Source of the DNA: an uncultured Methanobrevibacter sp.
GTDB lineage: Archaea > Methanobacteriota > Methanobacteria > Methanobacteriales > Methanobacteriaceae
Reading direction: 5' to 3'
Length of the DNA: 64,000 nucleotides
Assembly (NCBI RefSeq): GCF_900314615.1
Contig: NZ_OMWA01000022.1
Coordinates: forward strand, 1-64,000
This document shows positions 17,101 through 27,156 of this stretch, one piece after another. Both the position numbers and the translations under genes were made by a program. Every line of letters begins with the position of its first letter. Positions within the stretch are counted from its first letter, which is position 1. The notes beneath the pieces are model-generated. The model searched no databases, had not been told where the DNA came from, and was given only the letters and a program-made list of their open reading frames with translations.

Positions 17101-18455
17101 TTTGCAATGTTTCCGTTCTCATCGACTATGGAAATTGAATAGATTCCTTTTTTGACCTGTGTTATCTCTGAGAGATGAAGTTCGTAGTTTCCGCTTAAGG
17201 ACCACTGAACGCCCCCTTCATATTTGAAAAATATTACCGGACAGAATACATTTTTATTTATTTCAAATACATAACGTAAAAATACTGCTCCTTTGTTTGT
17301 AGTATAGTCTCCTTTATTGTTTCCAACATATTTATAGACATCATTGACTGAGTCATAGGTATACTCCCCTTTTCCGCTGCCTTTATAATCATAGGTAATG
17401 CGGTATACTGGCCTTTCAGCTTCAGCACCTGCCAGACCGACCATATAATTGTTGTCAATGACTTCCAAATCAGCATATCCTGTTTTTTTATTGGAACTGA
17501 TTAAATTTCTTACCCTATAATCATTCAGTACTTCGTACATGGTATTCTGGTTAAAGAAGTTACCTTTGATTTCAATTTTTGTAACGTTGCAGTTTACATA
17601 AACACCATGATAATTGTATGCAATGTAATTGCTTAAAATACGGACATTGTCTGATGATGTTAAATTGAAACCTACGCCGTTGTGTGTTACATTAGAATAT
17701 GTGACTGTTGTATCCTTGCTTGTGCCTGCAACGGACACTCCTGAAACCTTATTGTTTGAAATGTAACTGCCAGTAATTGTTGTTTTTGCTGAATCAATAA
17801 TATTGATACCATGGATTGCATTATCAATAGTTACATTATTGATTTGAATGTTTTTTGCATTAATCAAACGTATTGCATCACCGTAGCCGCTGTTTGAAAA
17901 GGTACATTTTCTGATTATGACATTGGAAGCACCGTTGATTAATATGGCATAACCTTCACTGTCATACAGTACACCGTCATCATTGTTGAAATTAAATCCT
18001 TCAATTACGGTTCCGCTAGCACTTGATGTGAGATAAAACATTCCCTGATGACCAGAAAATGCAGTACTTGAACAGGAACTCAGTTTTGTGCCAACATTAC
18101 TTTTAATGGTTAGTTTCTTATTAATTTCAATATGGCAATGCTTATAATCGGCACCATTAATTATTATTGTGTCGCCGGCAGCGGCTGACTGAATAGCATT
18201 TCTGATGCTATGATCATTCATTTCATTATGATTTTCACCAACATTATCAACGACAATTGTACTGGAAGCAGATAATGCTTCATTATCATTGGATATACTC
18301 AATTCAGATTCATCACTGATTTCAAGTTTCTCAGTGGATGAAACTGATGTTAAATTATTATCAGATATATTATCCTCATTTGCTGCAACTGAAGCCATAC
18401 ACAGCAAAGCCACAAGCAAAACGGATAAAATTATAAAAATATTTTTAAATTTCAT
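14103..18455 (-). CDS. Large adhesin-like surface protein (beta-helix / five Ig modules / beta-helix)
   Basis: The ATG at 18455 follows GGAG and gives 1450 residues with a signal peptide (MKFKNIFIILSVLLVALLCM to ASVAA). After an Asn/Ser-rich linker comes a NosD-like right-handed beta-helix (about residues 60-360). Five Ig-like modules follow, each ending with a line like KVNGKTYSRTTDSKGQAS (about 540-1010). A second beta-helix comes next (about 1030-1330), then a C-terminal part with NWYGTNN and MCPRI. No membrane anchor is present, so wall attachment must be by another route. Proteins of this type are the adhesin-like proteins of gut Methanobrevibacter. The partner is unknown. Confidence 0.88.
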   Translation of the reverse strand: MKFKNIFIILSVLLVALLCMASVAANEDNISDNNLTSVSSTEKLEISDESELSISNDNEALSASSTIVVDNVGENHNEMNDHSIRNAIQSAAAGDTIIINGADYKHCHIEINKKLTIKSNVGTKLSSCSSTAFSGHQGMFYLTSSASGTVIEGFNFNNDDGVLYDSEGYAILINGASNVIIRKCTFSNSGYGDAIRLINAKNIQINNVTIDNAIHGINIIDSAKTTITGSYISNNKVSGVSVAGTSKDTTVTYSNVTHNGVGFNLTSSDNVRILSNYIAYNYHGVYVNCNVTKIEIKGNFFNQNTMYEVLNDYRVRNLISSNKKTGYADLEVIDNNYMVGLAGAEAERPVYRITYDYKGSGKGEYTYDSVNDVYKYVGNNKGDYTTNKGAVFLRYVFEINKNVFCPVIFFKYEGGVQWSLSGNYELHLSEITQVKKGIYSISIVDENGNIAKDLSSVPVTFYLNKVGKSVAPQEGDVFRTVMMKNGTATVRFYQNEFGETENVITAVVPTNGANFDDKVSKTFAVDDAAIPGTPTNTTLTVSNLNTYPNSNQQLIVLLKDINGNPIAGETVTVKLNSKTYSPVSDAEGNAAIKVSISKEGTYTASIIYSGDEVDYEPSSAQTKVVVKKTASKIVSSNLNMIPKMAEYYSITLKDASGNAISSQKVTFKVNGKTYTKTTNSKGVAKVKLKFSQNKKTYKIAVSFKGNNKYKAVSKTNKITVKYSSKTAKLTAPKITIPPKTSKTYTVTLKDGNGKGISKQKVVVKLNGKTYSKNTNSKGQISIKVKFSSLKTYKVSASYGGSKIYKKASSSGKIAVTKTATKITAPSVSILPKDDETYTVTLKANNKALSKQKVTVKVNGKTYSRTTDSKGQASINVNFADEKTYDVNVNYAGNTYYKASKATGKITVAKLGTVIESYNRTFSIDSQKDYRIYLRDGSGNALANQTLSYSFNGANYSKSTDENGQITFDLASSNPSSFEITVNYSGSDKYKESSLKSKITILNETGVIFVDEKLPNSEIQNILDNAPIWSYVEFLGDYYSDISLTVNQGLNIYSRNGSILNAPLNSTALKIAADDVSVSHLIICGNSSDAVDIINAHNVNLINNSMVNHLDESKIGSYADGTVNLPGYGICVSNSSAVLLFANSVSLFESGIFAQHSSDLLIGSNTLSENNYGIKYGFGVANTNITNNEITDQTGLYIMTVPEGPSGYGILLNNSAVNVTINQNHIARNHLGISLDANYSSGIVITQNVITDNILEGIRFNAGYDLAQNAVEPVVTDNAIYRNAVGPSMMILGEMSANPEGIYGPGQYNESLRLKLDSNWYGTNNLVTWDNDTGVVGYGTMCPRISTTAIKFNNLTYNSPGNYSIVFYKNGDVASNLPEFEMYAALNRATSKEVEIKFMVVNGVGTFTFNPDNYNDEGNVIEISVGSLLQSTYRTFKITSTYNVPESEIPK

Positions 18456-18657
18456 ACAATCTCCTACAGTTTGATTTATTTTATAACAATTGATATAAGT
18501 CAATATTACTTATTATACTATCGATATAATTAAAGTATTTCGGTTCATTTATAAAAAATATGCGATTTTTTTAAATTTTTTTAGAATGATTTGAAAAAAA
18601 ATACATATAGACCAACAAATATAACAAAATATATCTAATCTGACGGAGGTCCAAATT
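18456..18657. promoter_or_regulatory. Divergent promoter region of two adhesin genes
   Basis: About 200 bp serve both the minus-strand gene at 18455 and the plus-strand gene at 18658. TATCGATA lies at 18519-18526. A TATA-like tacatatag at 18602-18610, preceded by an A-run, could drive the plus-strand gene. GGAGGT at 18645-18650 is its ribosome binding site. Confidence 0.45.
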
Positions 18658-20106
18658 ATTAAACACAAAATAATTTTATTAAGCATCATATTTGCAATTA
18701 TACTATCTGCATCATGCGCAAGTGCTGCAGAACAGAATTATTCTTCACATATATCTGAAAATGAAAGCAATTACATTTTAAATGAATATATAAATGATTT
18801 TACAAAGCTTGATGAAGAAATTAAAAGCTCATCACAATCGAAAACACTGAATTTGACTAAGGATTATGTTTTTAATTGCGATAATGACCAGAAATATGCA
18901 TCTGGAATCAGTATTGACATTGATGATTTGACTATTGACGGACAGGGATACACAATTGATGCAAACAGCCAATCCAGAGTTTTCAATGTCAATTCCAATA
19001 ATGTCACTTTAAAAAATCTGATAATAACAAATGCTAAAAGCGATTCCTATGGTGGTGCAATATACTGGAGCGGATCAGACGGCAAAATTGACAATTGTGT
19101 TTTAAAAAACTGCAACTCCCCAAACAGCGGAGGAGCTGTTTATTTTAAAAATTCTGCAGACATCATAAACTCAAAATTCCTAAACAACACAGCATTTTTT
19201 GCAGGAGGAGTCGATTTTGAAAGTGACAGTACTATTGCAAACTGTGAATTTGAAAACAATTTCGCAACATATCTCGGAGGTGCACTCTTTAGCTCAGAAA
19301 AAACAACCGTTTTAAACTCCACATTTACTTCAAACGAAGCTGGAGACGGCGGTGCAATATATTTCTTTACAACAGGTATTATTGAAGATACAACTTTTAA
19401 AAACAATATAGCAATCGGATACGGAGGAGCAATAACCAATGAAAATACAATTTACGTTAAAAATTCAGAATTTATTAAAAATACCGGCGCCTATGCAGGA
19501 GCAATATATCTGAAAGGAGACGGGCACATTGACAATTCAACATTCGCTGAAAACTGTGCAAAAGAAGGCGGAGCAATATCATCAGCATGTGACAATGCTT
19601 CCATCACAAACAGTGAATTTAAAAATAACAATGCTTCTAAAGGAAACTCTCTAGACATATTTAATAAGAATATTCAAATAGAAAACGTAACTTTCATCAA
19701 TAATGCCATATCATATGAATCAGAAATCCATATGAAGTGTTCCAATCCAGTATTGTTTAATTTAACTTACGTTAACGTTACACAAAAAGAGGAATCCAAC
19801 AATACTCCTAAAACAGTAACCAAGAAAAAGACAGCGATTACTGCGAAAACTAAAATATTCAAAGTGAAAACTAAAACAAAAAAATACACAGCATTGTTAA
19901 AATCCGGAAAAACACTTCTCAAATACAAGAAAGTTACCGTTAAAGTAAAAGGAAAAACATATTCCTCAAAGACCAATAAAAAAGGTCAAGCAATATTTAA
20001 ACTTAAGATTACTACAAAAGGAACATTTAAAGCAATCATTAAATTTAACGGAGACAAATTATATAAATCTTGTAAAAAAACAGTTTATATTAAAATCAAA
20101 AAATAG
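18658..20106 (+). CDS. Adhesin-like protein with apparent ATT start
   Basis: Reading back from the obvious repeats gives a full signal peptide (KHKIILLSIIFAIILSASC then ASAA). Its first codon is ATT, seven bases after a perfect GGAGGT. There is no in-frame ATG between the stop at 18622 and the mature protein; the first is at 18853, well past the signal peptide. The 482-residue product has a beta-helix built from short repeats ending GGAI or GGAV (about 80-300), then a linker rich in Thr/Lys and one Ig-like module with VKVKGKTYSSKTNKKGQA at the C-terminus. No membrane anchor is present. Confidence 0.82.
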   Translation: MKHKIILLSIIFAIILSASCASAAEQNYSSHISENESNYILNEYINDFTKLDEEIKSSSQSKTLNLTKDYVFNCDNDQKYASGISIDIDDLTIDGQGYTIDANSQSRVFNVNSNNVTLKNLIITNAKSDSYGGAIYWSGSDGKIDNCVLKNCNSPNSGGAVYFKNSADIINSKFLNNTAFFAGGVDFESDSTIANCEFENNFATYLGGALFSSEKTTVLNSTFTSNEAGDGGAIYFFTTGIIEDTTFKNNIAIGYGGAITNENTIYVKNSEFIKNTGAYAGAIYLKGDGHIDNSTFAENCAKEGGAISSACDNASITNSEFKNNNASKGNSLDIFNKNIQIENVTFINNAISYESEIHMKCSNPVLFNLTYVNVTQKEESNNTPKTVTKKKTAITAKTKIFKVKTKTKKYTALLKSGKTLLKYKKVTVKVKGKTYSSKTNKKGQAIFKLKITTKGTFKAIIKFNGDKLYKSCKKTVYIKIKK

Positions 20107-20125
20107 AGGATAATTTTATATCCTC
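20106..20125. terminator. Bidirectional hairpin between convergent adhesin genes
   Basis: GAGGATA and TATCCTC form a 7-bp stem in the 24-bp gap between the two stops. T-runs lie on both sides. Confidence 0.6.
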
Positions 20126-20130
20126 CAAAC

Positions 20131-23100
20131 TTATTTTTTAACTTTCAAAGTTGTTTTAACTTGAGAGTTTAAGTATTTTACAACAATTGAATATTTTCCA
20201 GCTTTTAAATTCTTAAAACTGACAGTAGCTACACCTTTTTTGTTTGTTTTGGCACTATAAGTCTTGCCATTGACTTTAAAAGTTAACTTTTTATAGGAAA
20301 TGGCCTTACCCTTGCTTGTTTTTAAGTTAGCTGAATATTTAATATTTTTGGCTTTTTTAACACTTTTGCTTTTAGCATATAAAACTTTCTTTACAGTTAT
20401 TGTGTTTTTAACACTGGATCCCTTATATGAAGAAGTTATTGCATATTTTCCGGGTGTTAAAGTAAATGTTTTTGAGGCATATCCTTTGCTGTCTGTTTTA
20501 ACATGGTATGATTTCCCGTTGACTTTCATTACTACAATTTCATTTTTACCGATAAACCTGCCGTCACTACATTTCACACGTACCTTAAAGGTAACTTTTC
20601 CGTTATAATCAACTGCAACATTCCTATTGTTGATGATTTTAGATGGATTCTTAACTGTAGCAAATGAAAAGCTTTGATTATTTAATTTAAAAGTAATCGG
20701 ATTATTACTCGGAACTGTAATTGAATTGGAGAAGTATCCTTCATTGACAAATAAATCTTTTGAATTTGTAAGAGTTACTTTAAAGGTAGGCAGTAATTCT
20801 TTTGAATCCAAGCTCAAAACAGAATTATTGATGTTTTTTACTTCACCGAAATCAATTATGAATAGGGATTGTTCATACTGCATTATTTTCCCAGTGCCGT
20901 CTACACTCATCAATATCCAATAAAAGTCATCAGAAACATTGATATTAAGCAGCCTGTCAAAGTTTGGAGTGTTGGATCCCCACCAGTTATTGGTTAAATT
21001 GCTATTTTTCCCATTTACAAAAACAGCCCCACCTTCCATAGCATCATTATTGTATAATGCACTATGGGTTAAATTAATGTCATTTCTGGCTATGATTGCT
21101 CCGCCCTGATTGCCTGCAATGTTATTTTCAAAAATGGTGCCGACAACATTCAGTATGTTATTGTTGTCTATAGCTCCGCCGTTTTTAATAACCTTATTAT
21201 TGGTGAAATTGGAATTGATGACTGTTAAATCGCCTCCGTTATCAATTGCACCTGCACCATATGCCTGATTTTTATCAAATAATGAGTTTAAAATTATTAA
21301 CTGACCGGCATTGTCAATTGCACCGCCGTAACTTAACGCTTTATTTGATATGAACTTGGAATTATTGATTAATATTGAACCATCAATGTTGAATAAAACT
21401 CCGCCTTCGTCAGAACCGGTGTTTGAAGTAAATGATGAATCTGAGATAGTTACGTTTCCGCTGTGAATGTCTATTATTCCAAGACTGTGAGATACAACAT
21501 TTTTGTTAAATTGAGATTCTGAAATGATTAATTCACTATCGGAATAAATGACTGCACCGTTATAGGCCTTGTTGTTAGTAAATATTGAGTTTGAAATGTT
21601 TGCCATTTTGGCTGAATTATATATTGAACCTGCAACATGTGCCTCATTTGAATCAAAGCTACATCCTTCAACATTTAAATTGGCCACATTATATACGACA
21701 CCACCAAAATTATCTGCTTTATTGTAGTTAAATTTTGAATTTCTTAAGTTCAAGTTAGCATTATTATAAATAACTCCATCAGCAGCAGTATTTGAGATTA
21801 AATTAGAGTCAACAAGTTCCAGATCTGCAAGATTATAAATTGCACTGCCCTTAACAGCCACACTATTCAAAATATTGGAGGATTTAATAGTTAATGCTGC
21901 CTTATTATAAACAGCACCACCATAATCAGCACTGTTTAAATTGAATGTGAATGCATTAATGTTTAAATTTCCGGTATTGTAAATTCCCCCACCATTTTCT
22001 GCTGAATTGTTGTTTAATGTCACTTTATTGAAACTGCCGATAATTCTTCCAAGATTTAAACCGCCACCGTATTTTGCAGCATTATTGTTTAAGGTAATGT
22101 TGTTAAAGTTGCATGTAAACTGCACTCCCGCAATTTCTCCAAGTGTGCTTGCTATTGCGCCTCCGTTATACTTTGCACTATTATTTTCAAAAATACAGTC
22201 TGATGCATTCAAATGACCGCAGCTACTTGATATTCCTCCACCAATTTCGGCATAGTTGTTTGATATGATGGAATTATCTATTACGAGAGTACCGAATGAA
22301 TCTGAAATCAGACCTCCGCCCTCTTCTGCAGTATTGCCATCGACAATTGTGTTTTTAACATGCATTGTGTAATCTGAAATATAGACTCCGCCACCGTACT
22401 GGCCCGTATTATATCTTATATCGCTGTCGAAAATGTCACAGAGACCCCAGCTTTTAACGCCTCCCCCCAAATGGGATGCGGAATTGTAATAAAACCTGGA
22501 ATTTTTTATTACAAGATATCCTCTGTTGTTATATATTCCTCCGCCCCTGGTTGCTGAATTGTTAAAGAAATTTGAGTCAATCAGCTGAATGTCACTGAAT
22601 CTGTTATAGATTGAACCGCCTTCATGTCCCCAGTTATTTACAAAGGAACAGTTTATGATTTTAGTATCTGAGTAATAGCTGTCAATAGCTCCTCCACCAC
22701 CGTCAGCGCGGTTATTTTCAAAAACAGTATTATAAACAGTCAAAGTAGAACCGCTTGATCCTCGTATTGCACCATAGTCCGCTTTGTTGTTTATGAATTT
22801 GGAATCATGGATTGTTAAAAATCCGTTGCTGTTAATTGCTGCACCATTTTTTGAAGTTCTGCCGTTCATGAAAGTTATTCCATAAATATTTACTGTGACC
22901 TTATCGGATATTTCAAAAATACCTGATTTTGAATTTGCATCAAGTATTGTACCTGATGAATCAGCACCGTAAATATTAATATTTCTGTCAATTCGAATTA
23001 CAGAACCGTTTCCTTCATAAGTCTGATTTTTTAGATGAATAGAGTCACCTGACTTTGAATTATCTATTAAACTTTGAATAGAATCAAAATCTGAGATTGT

Positions 23101-23202
23101 CGAATTAGCAGTGAAATTATCTTCAGCGGTTACTGCACCAAGCATTAACATCGAAAAAATTAGCATCAATAGAATTACTAAACTAAATTTGAATTTTTTA
23201 AT
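20131..23202 (-). CDS. Large adhesin-like protein with apparent ATT start
   Basis: The signal peptide (KKFKFSLVILLMLIFSMLML then GAVTAED) is preceded by AAGGGGGAT and an ATT codon at 23202. A TAA lies in frame just upstream, so no earlier start exists. The first in-frame ATG falls inside the hydrophobic core without a binding site. The 1023-residue product has about 25 short repeats of the form FxNNxAxxGGAIxN (about 60-750), then NWWGSNTPNF. Two Ig-like modules end with FKVNGKTYSAKTNKKGVATV. No anchor is seen. The repeats resemble those of polymorphic outer-membrane-type beta-helices. Confidence 0.84.
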   Translation of the reverse strand: MKKFKFSLVILLMLIFSMLMLGAVTAEDNFTANSTISDFDSIQSLIDNSKSGDSIHLKNQTYEGNGSVIRIDRNINIYGADSSGTILDANSKSGIFEISDKVTVNIYGITFMNGRTSKNGAAINSNGFLTIHDSKFINNKADYGAIRGSSGSTLTVYNTVFENNRADGGGGAIDSYYSDTKIINCSFVNNWGHEGGSIYNRFSDIQLIDSNFFNNSATRGGGIYNNRGYLVIKNSRFYYNSASHLGGGVKSWGLCDIFDSDIRYNTGQYGGGVYISDYTMHVKNTIVDGNTAEEGGGLISDSFGTLVIDNSIISNNYAEIGGGISSSCGHLNASDCIFENNSAKYNGGAIASTLGEIAGVQFTCNFNNITLNNNAAKYGGGLNLGRIIGSFNKVTLNNNSAENGGGIYNTGNLNINAFTFNLNSADYGGAVYNKAALTIKSSNILNSVAVKGSAIYNLADLELVDSNLISNTAADGVIYNNANLNLRNSKFNYNKADNFGGVVYNVANLNVEGCSFDSNEAHVAGSIYNSAKMANISNSIFTNNKAYNGAVIYSDSELIISESQFNKNVVSHSLGIIDIHSGNVTISDSSFTSNTGSDEGGVLFNIDGSILINNSKFISNKALSYGGAIDNAGQLIILNSLFDKNQAYGAGAIDNGGDLTVINSNFTNNKVIKNGGAIDNNNILNVVGTIFENNIAGNQGGAIIARNDINLTHSALYNNDAMEGGAVFVNGKNSNLTNNWWGSNTPNFDRLLNINVSDDFYWILMSVDGTGKIMQYEQSLFIIDFGEVKNINNSVLSLDSKELLPTFKVTLTNSKDLFVNEGYFSNSITVPSNNPITFKLNNQSFSFATVKNPSKIINNRNVAVDYNGKVTFKVRVKCSDGRFIGKNEIVVMKVNGKSYHVKTDSKGYASKTFTLTPGKYAITSSYKGSSVKNTITVKKVLYAKSKSVKKAKNIKYSANLKTSKGKAISYKKLTFKVNGKTYSAKTNKKGVATVSFKNLKAGKYSIVVKYLNSQVKTTLKVKK

Positions 23203-23323
23203 GATAAATCCCCCTTAATCTAATTTAATAATATTCAAAAAATATTTGTTGAAATTTGAAAAAATACTCCAATGAGTTATGAAAAAAAGAAAAGAAAAAG
23301 AAAAGTAATAAAATATTACTTAT

Positions 23324-25108
23324 CTATTTTACAGTGTATTTAACAGTTTTAGTTACTGCATTGTAAGCTCCGTCACCTGCAAATTTAACAACAGCATTGA
23401 ATTTGCCTTTTTTGAGTACTTTTACAGAAATGGTAGCTTTACCTTTGGAGTTGGTTTTTGCAGAGAAAGTTTTACCATTTACTTTAATGGTAATTTTTTT
23501 ACCTGCAACAGCTTTACCAGCAGATTTTAAGGTTACAGTTACTTTTTTAACTTTTTTAACTTTTAAAGTAGCTTTTGCTGCGGTTAATGCAGTAGCTTTT
23601 TTGGTTACTGAAATTTTAGCTGTAGCCATTGATGATTTGTAGAGGTTACCTTCACCAGCATAAATAATGGTAGCGTATTTGGTTGTAGCGCTAGCATATT
23701 TAACATCTAAAGAAGCACATCCGTCATCATCAGTTTTAACAGTTTGAGCTTCACCATCGATAACGATAGTTACATCTTTATTGGATAATGCAACACCAGT
23801 ATTATCGAATAAGTAAGCATATAATTTGCCTGCGTCTCCTGCTTTAACAGCTACGTTATCAGTAGAGATTTCAGTAGTGTATAAAGTTTTTGCACCGTAG
23901 TATTGGTTTGCGTCTAAAGTTTCATTTAAGATAATGTTGTTAGCGGATAATATTTCATTATCATCAAACCAGATTGAAATACCAGTAGCACCGTTTAAAA
24001 CATTTTCAGCTACAATAATTGGAGAAGTGATGTTTAAACCGGATGCACCGTCTCTTACTAAAATGTGGAATAAAATTACATTGGCCATATTACCATCAGG
24101 ACTGTTTAACTCAACAGTGTTTGAAGTGATGTTGATATTTCCAATAGGAGTAGGAGAACCGTGAGCTTCGTTACCTTTTTCAGCAGCGATTAAAACATTG
24201 TCAGATCTTACGAAGAAATGATTATTTTCTACAGCAATATCATCTGATGCTTTTTGCATACTGATAACTGGTAAACCTTCCCATTTTATGTCACCTTCTT
24301 CGAAGTAACCACAATTGATGAAAGTATTGTTTTCGATTTTTGATCCTTTAGTGGATGCTCCACCGAAGTAAATAGAGTAACAGTTATTAATGAAAGTGTT
24401 ACCGATTACATAGTTTGCTCCACTACCTTGTGCAATTGATACACCGTCAAGAATAGGTCCGTCAAAAGTATTGTTTTTAACCATTACGCCAGAAGATTGT
24501 CTGTAAATGTTTAATGATTTGGAACCAGTTTCTTTATTTACAGTAGGGTCATTTAATAATTGAGTTGTGTAACCGCCGGTGAATTTATTGTTTTCAACAG
24601 TAAATCCAGTAGTTTGCATTATTACAATACCACTGTTGAAATCTTGGAATTCACAGTTTTGTACAAGACCACCGTTAGCAGCTGAAGCACTTATACCCCA
24701 ACCGTTAGTGGAACCATTGTATTTGAAATCATTTTTAGGGTTGGTGTCTATGAATTTAATTCCTTGAATAGTAACGTTTTGAGCGTTAATACGGAAAATT
24801 CCCTGTCCGTCACCATGACCTTTGATTGTTGTAGTTCCTTTACCATCAATAATAATACCAGGATTATTAATTGTTACTGTTTGATTAGTAAAATCATATT
24901 CTGCATTTTTACTTAAATCAACTGTATCTCCGACATTTTTAGCTGAATCAACTGCAGTCTGGACATCTGCAACACTAGCACTTGCAGGTTCAATTGAAGT
25001 TGCATTGTCGGATAAAACATCTGCTGAGTCTGCTGCAGATACTGAACCGAGAGATATTGCAATTAAAACAACTAAAAGAAAAGATACCAATATCTTTTTG
25101 TTATTCAT
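23324..25108 (-). CDS. Adhesin-like protein (beta-helix plus Ig modules)
   Basis: The ATG at 25108, nine bases after GGAG, gives 594 residues with signal peptide MNNKKILVSFLLVVLIAI to SAADS. An earlier in-frame ATG overlaps that binding site and is less likely. The N-terminal two-thirds is a NosD-like beta-helix (NVTIQGIKFIDTN and GFTVENNKF are typical rungs). Two Ig-like modules follow, the last with ITIKVNGKTFSAKTNSKGKA and a final TVKYTVK strand. There is no anchor. Unlike its neighbours it keeps a normal ATG start. Confidence 0.86.
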   Translation of the reverse strand: MNNKKILVSFLLVVLIAISLGSVSAADSADVLSDNATSIEPASASVADVQTAVDSAKNVGDTVDLSKNAEYDFTNQTVTINNPGIIIDGKGTTTIKGHGDGQGIFRINAQNVTIQGIKFIDTNPKNDFKYNGSTNGWGISASAANGGLVQNCEFQDFNSGIVIMQTTGFTVENNKFTGGYTTQLLNDPTVNKETGSKSLNIYRQSSGVMVKNNTFDGPILDGVSIAQGSGANYVIGNTFINNCYSIYFGGASTKGSKIENNTFINCGYFEEGDIKWEGLPVISMQKASDDIAVENNHFFVRSDNVLIAAEKGNEAHGSPTPIGNINITSNTVELNSPDGNMANVILFHILVRDGASGLNITSPIIVAENVLNGATGISIWFDDNEILSANNIILNETLDANQYYGAKTLYTTEISTDNVAVKAGDAGKLYAYLFDNTGVALSNKDVTIVIDGEAQTVKTDDDGCASLDVKYASATTKYATIIYAGEGNLYKSSMATAKISVTKKATALTAAKATLKVKKVKKVTVTLKSAGKAVAGKKITIKVNGKTFSAKTNSKGKATISVKVLKKGKFNAVVKFAGDGAYNAVTKTVKYTVK

Positions 25109-25599
25109 AATAATTTTCTCCATTAATAATTTTTTTGAAATTGATACTAATATGAACTAGTCAATATATAAGAAAATCATTTATTGAGCATACAATAAAT
25201 TAACTAAAATTCTATACTAGTAATTATAATTTATATCGACATGCAATATAAATATTATCGTTTATCGATTTTAAAAAAATGCTTTTAAAACTATCAAATA
25301 ATGATAATAATTTATGCAATATTTATTTTAAAAAATAATTTTAGATTTTAAGAGATATAAAATTATTTACAAGAATTAAAATAAAAATAAATACATTTAA
25401 TTAAAATTTTATCGATGAATACTAATTCATATCAAAAAAATTTATGAAATAAACTCCAATAATTAAATAACCAATTTTAAAACCATAAAAATAAAAATAA
25501 CCAATTATTTATAAAAATATTTTTTTATTGTTGAGAATATAGTTATATATCATTACAGACATAAATTTCCATAATAATCATCTTTAAGGAGGTGAAAAC
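25109..25599. promoter_or_regulatory. Divergent promoter region of two adhesin genes
   Basis: This 490-bp spacer is extremely AT-rich and has no reading frame. Copies of the TATCGAT core lie at 25263-25269 and 25410-25416. GGAGGTG at 25588-25594 is the ribosome binding site of the plus-strand gene. Confidence 0.4.
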
Positions 25600-27156
25600 A
25601 TAAAAACAAAATGCATTTCTATTTTATTATTGTCAGTTATTGTTTTGATTTCCTTAAGCTGTGTATCAGCAAATGAAAATGCAACAGACAGCATTGAGTT
25701 AAGCGCAAGCGAAGATGATAATCTCAGGGATATTTCAACATCACTTGAAGAAAAAATCATCAATGCCCAAAATAATGATAAGATTACAATAGAACCCGGA
25801 CGATACACAATCAATAACATCTACATTACCAAAAATATTACATTACATGGAAATGGAGACCCAAGAGAAGTAATTTTTGACGGACAAAACAAATCAAGCA
25901 TCCTGTTAATCAGAAGCCCGGATGTTTATATGACCGTGAAAAACATTACATTCATCAACGGACTGACAGACAACTTCGGAGGAGCGATATCCATAGAAAC
26001 TGGCCATGTTACAGTAGATAACTGCATGTTCATTAACAATACTGCATTAGAAGATACAAATGCAGGAGGAATATCAAATTACGGCACTAAAGAGAACAGA
26101 GGATACCTTCTGGTCAATAATTCACTCTTCATCAATAACCATGCAGACCATGACGGCGGAGCAATTACAACATGTTATGCCGACTCATACATCTACAATT
26201 GTGTTTTTATAAACAATTCGGCTCACCGTGACGGAGGAGCAATAAGAGTCAGCGTTTATGGTTTTGGAGATGTTCAGGATTGTATTTTCATGTTCAATCA
26301 TGCAGACGAATGGGGTGGAGCATATTACAGCTGGTCAGGTGAATCAGACATCAAAAGATGCATATTCATGAACAATACTGCTGGAACTAACGGCGGAGCA
26401 GTAATGGTTTCAGGAAACATCAATCTTCAGGATTCAATCATCATGAACAACAATGGAAATGAAACCGGAGGTTCATTTTATATCCAGCAACCGATGTATG
26501 ATAAAAAAACTGTCATAAATATCCACAATAACTTAATTACCAATAATACATCACCATATGGACAGGAAATATTCATAAAATGGTGGGATGCATATAACCT
26601 ATACCCTCAATTTGACAATAATGACTGGGGAGATGAAAATCCGAACGACTCATCAGTAATTGATCCGAACAACGTAACATCCAGAAGCAAAGTATCATCA
26701 ACAATCAAATCAGATTTGTTTGGCAAACTGAATGTTGATTTACTGGACAAATACAGAGATTTGCTTGAAGATTATTTTGCCGATGACTCACTGGACAATC
26801 TTAAAAAACGTTTTGATGATGCAAAACCAAAACAAAACAATAATCAAAATTCAAATGACAATACCCAATCCGATAACGAAAACCGCCAAAATACAATAGA
26901 GCAAAACAATACAAATGATAATTTGAATATCAATTCACAAACTGAGAGCTCCCAGATAACCAATACAAATTACGACAGCCAACTGGTAATCGGAAATTCA
27001 ACAACTGCAGGAAATGAAAAGAATGCCTATGAAATAAACAAAACTCATCCTGCCGTCAAAGAGATAAATATGGATCTCAGATATTTCGCAGCCGCTTTGA
27101 TTATTGTATTTATTTTATTAGCCATAGGATATAAAAGACATGAAAATGAGGAGTAA
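25600..27156 (+). CDS. Membrane-anchored adhesin-like protein with apparent ATA start
   Basis: AAGGAGGTG is followed at five bases by ATA, then KTKCISILLLSVIVLISLSC and VSANEN, a clear signal peptide. A TAA lies in frame inside the binding-site region, so no upstream ATG exists, and none follows before the mature protein. The 518-residue product has a beta-helix with GGAI-type rungs (about 90-320) and NDWGDENPND. An Asn/Gln-rich stalk (about 395-460) leads to one C-terminal membrane helix (YFAAALIIVFILLAIGY) and a short charged tail. It should be anchored with the helix domain outside. Confidence 0.82.
   Translation: MKTKCISILLLSVIVLISLSCVSANENATDSIELSASEDDNLRDISTSLEEKIINAQNNDKITIEPGRYTINNIYITKNITLHGNGDPREVIFDGQNKSSILLIRSPDVYMTVKNITFINGLTDNFGGAISIETGHVTVDNCMFINNTALEDTNAGGISNYGTKENRGYLLVNNSLFINNHADHDGGAITTCYADSYIYNCVFINNSAHRDGGAIRVSVYGFGDVQDCIFMFNHADEWGGAYYSWSGESDIKRCIFMNNTAGTNGGAVMVSGNINLQDSIIMNNNGNETGGSFYIQQPMYDKKTVINIHNNLITNNTSPYGQEIFIKWWDAYNLYPQFDNNDWGDENPNDSSVIDPNNVTSRSKVSSTIKSDLFGKLNVDLLDKYRDLLEDYFADDSLDNLKKRFDDAKPKQNNNQNSNDNTQSDNENRQNTIEQNNTNDNLNINSQTESSQITNTNYDSQLVIGNSTTAGNEKNAYEINKTHPAVKEINMDLRYFAAALIIVFILLAIGYKRHENEE

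Noticed and set aside
18456..18503. N-terminal extension of the large adhesin from 18503
   Set aside because: The signal peptide begins at the ATG at 18455, which has its own GGAG site; the extension would put polar residues before it.
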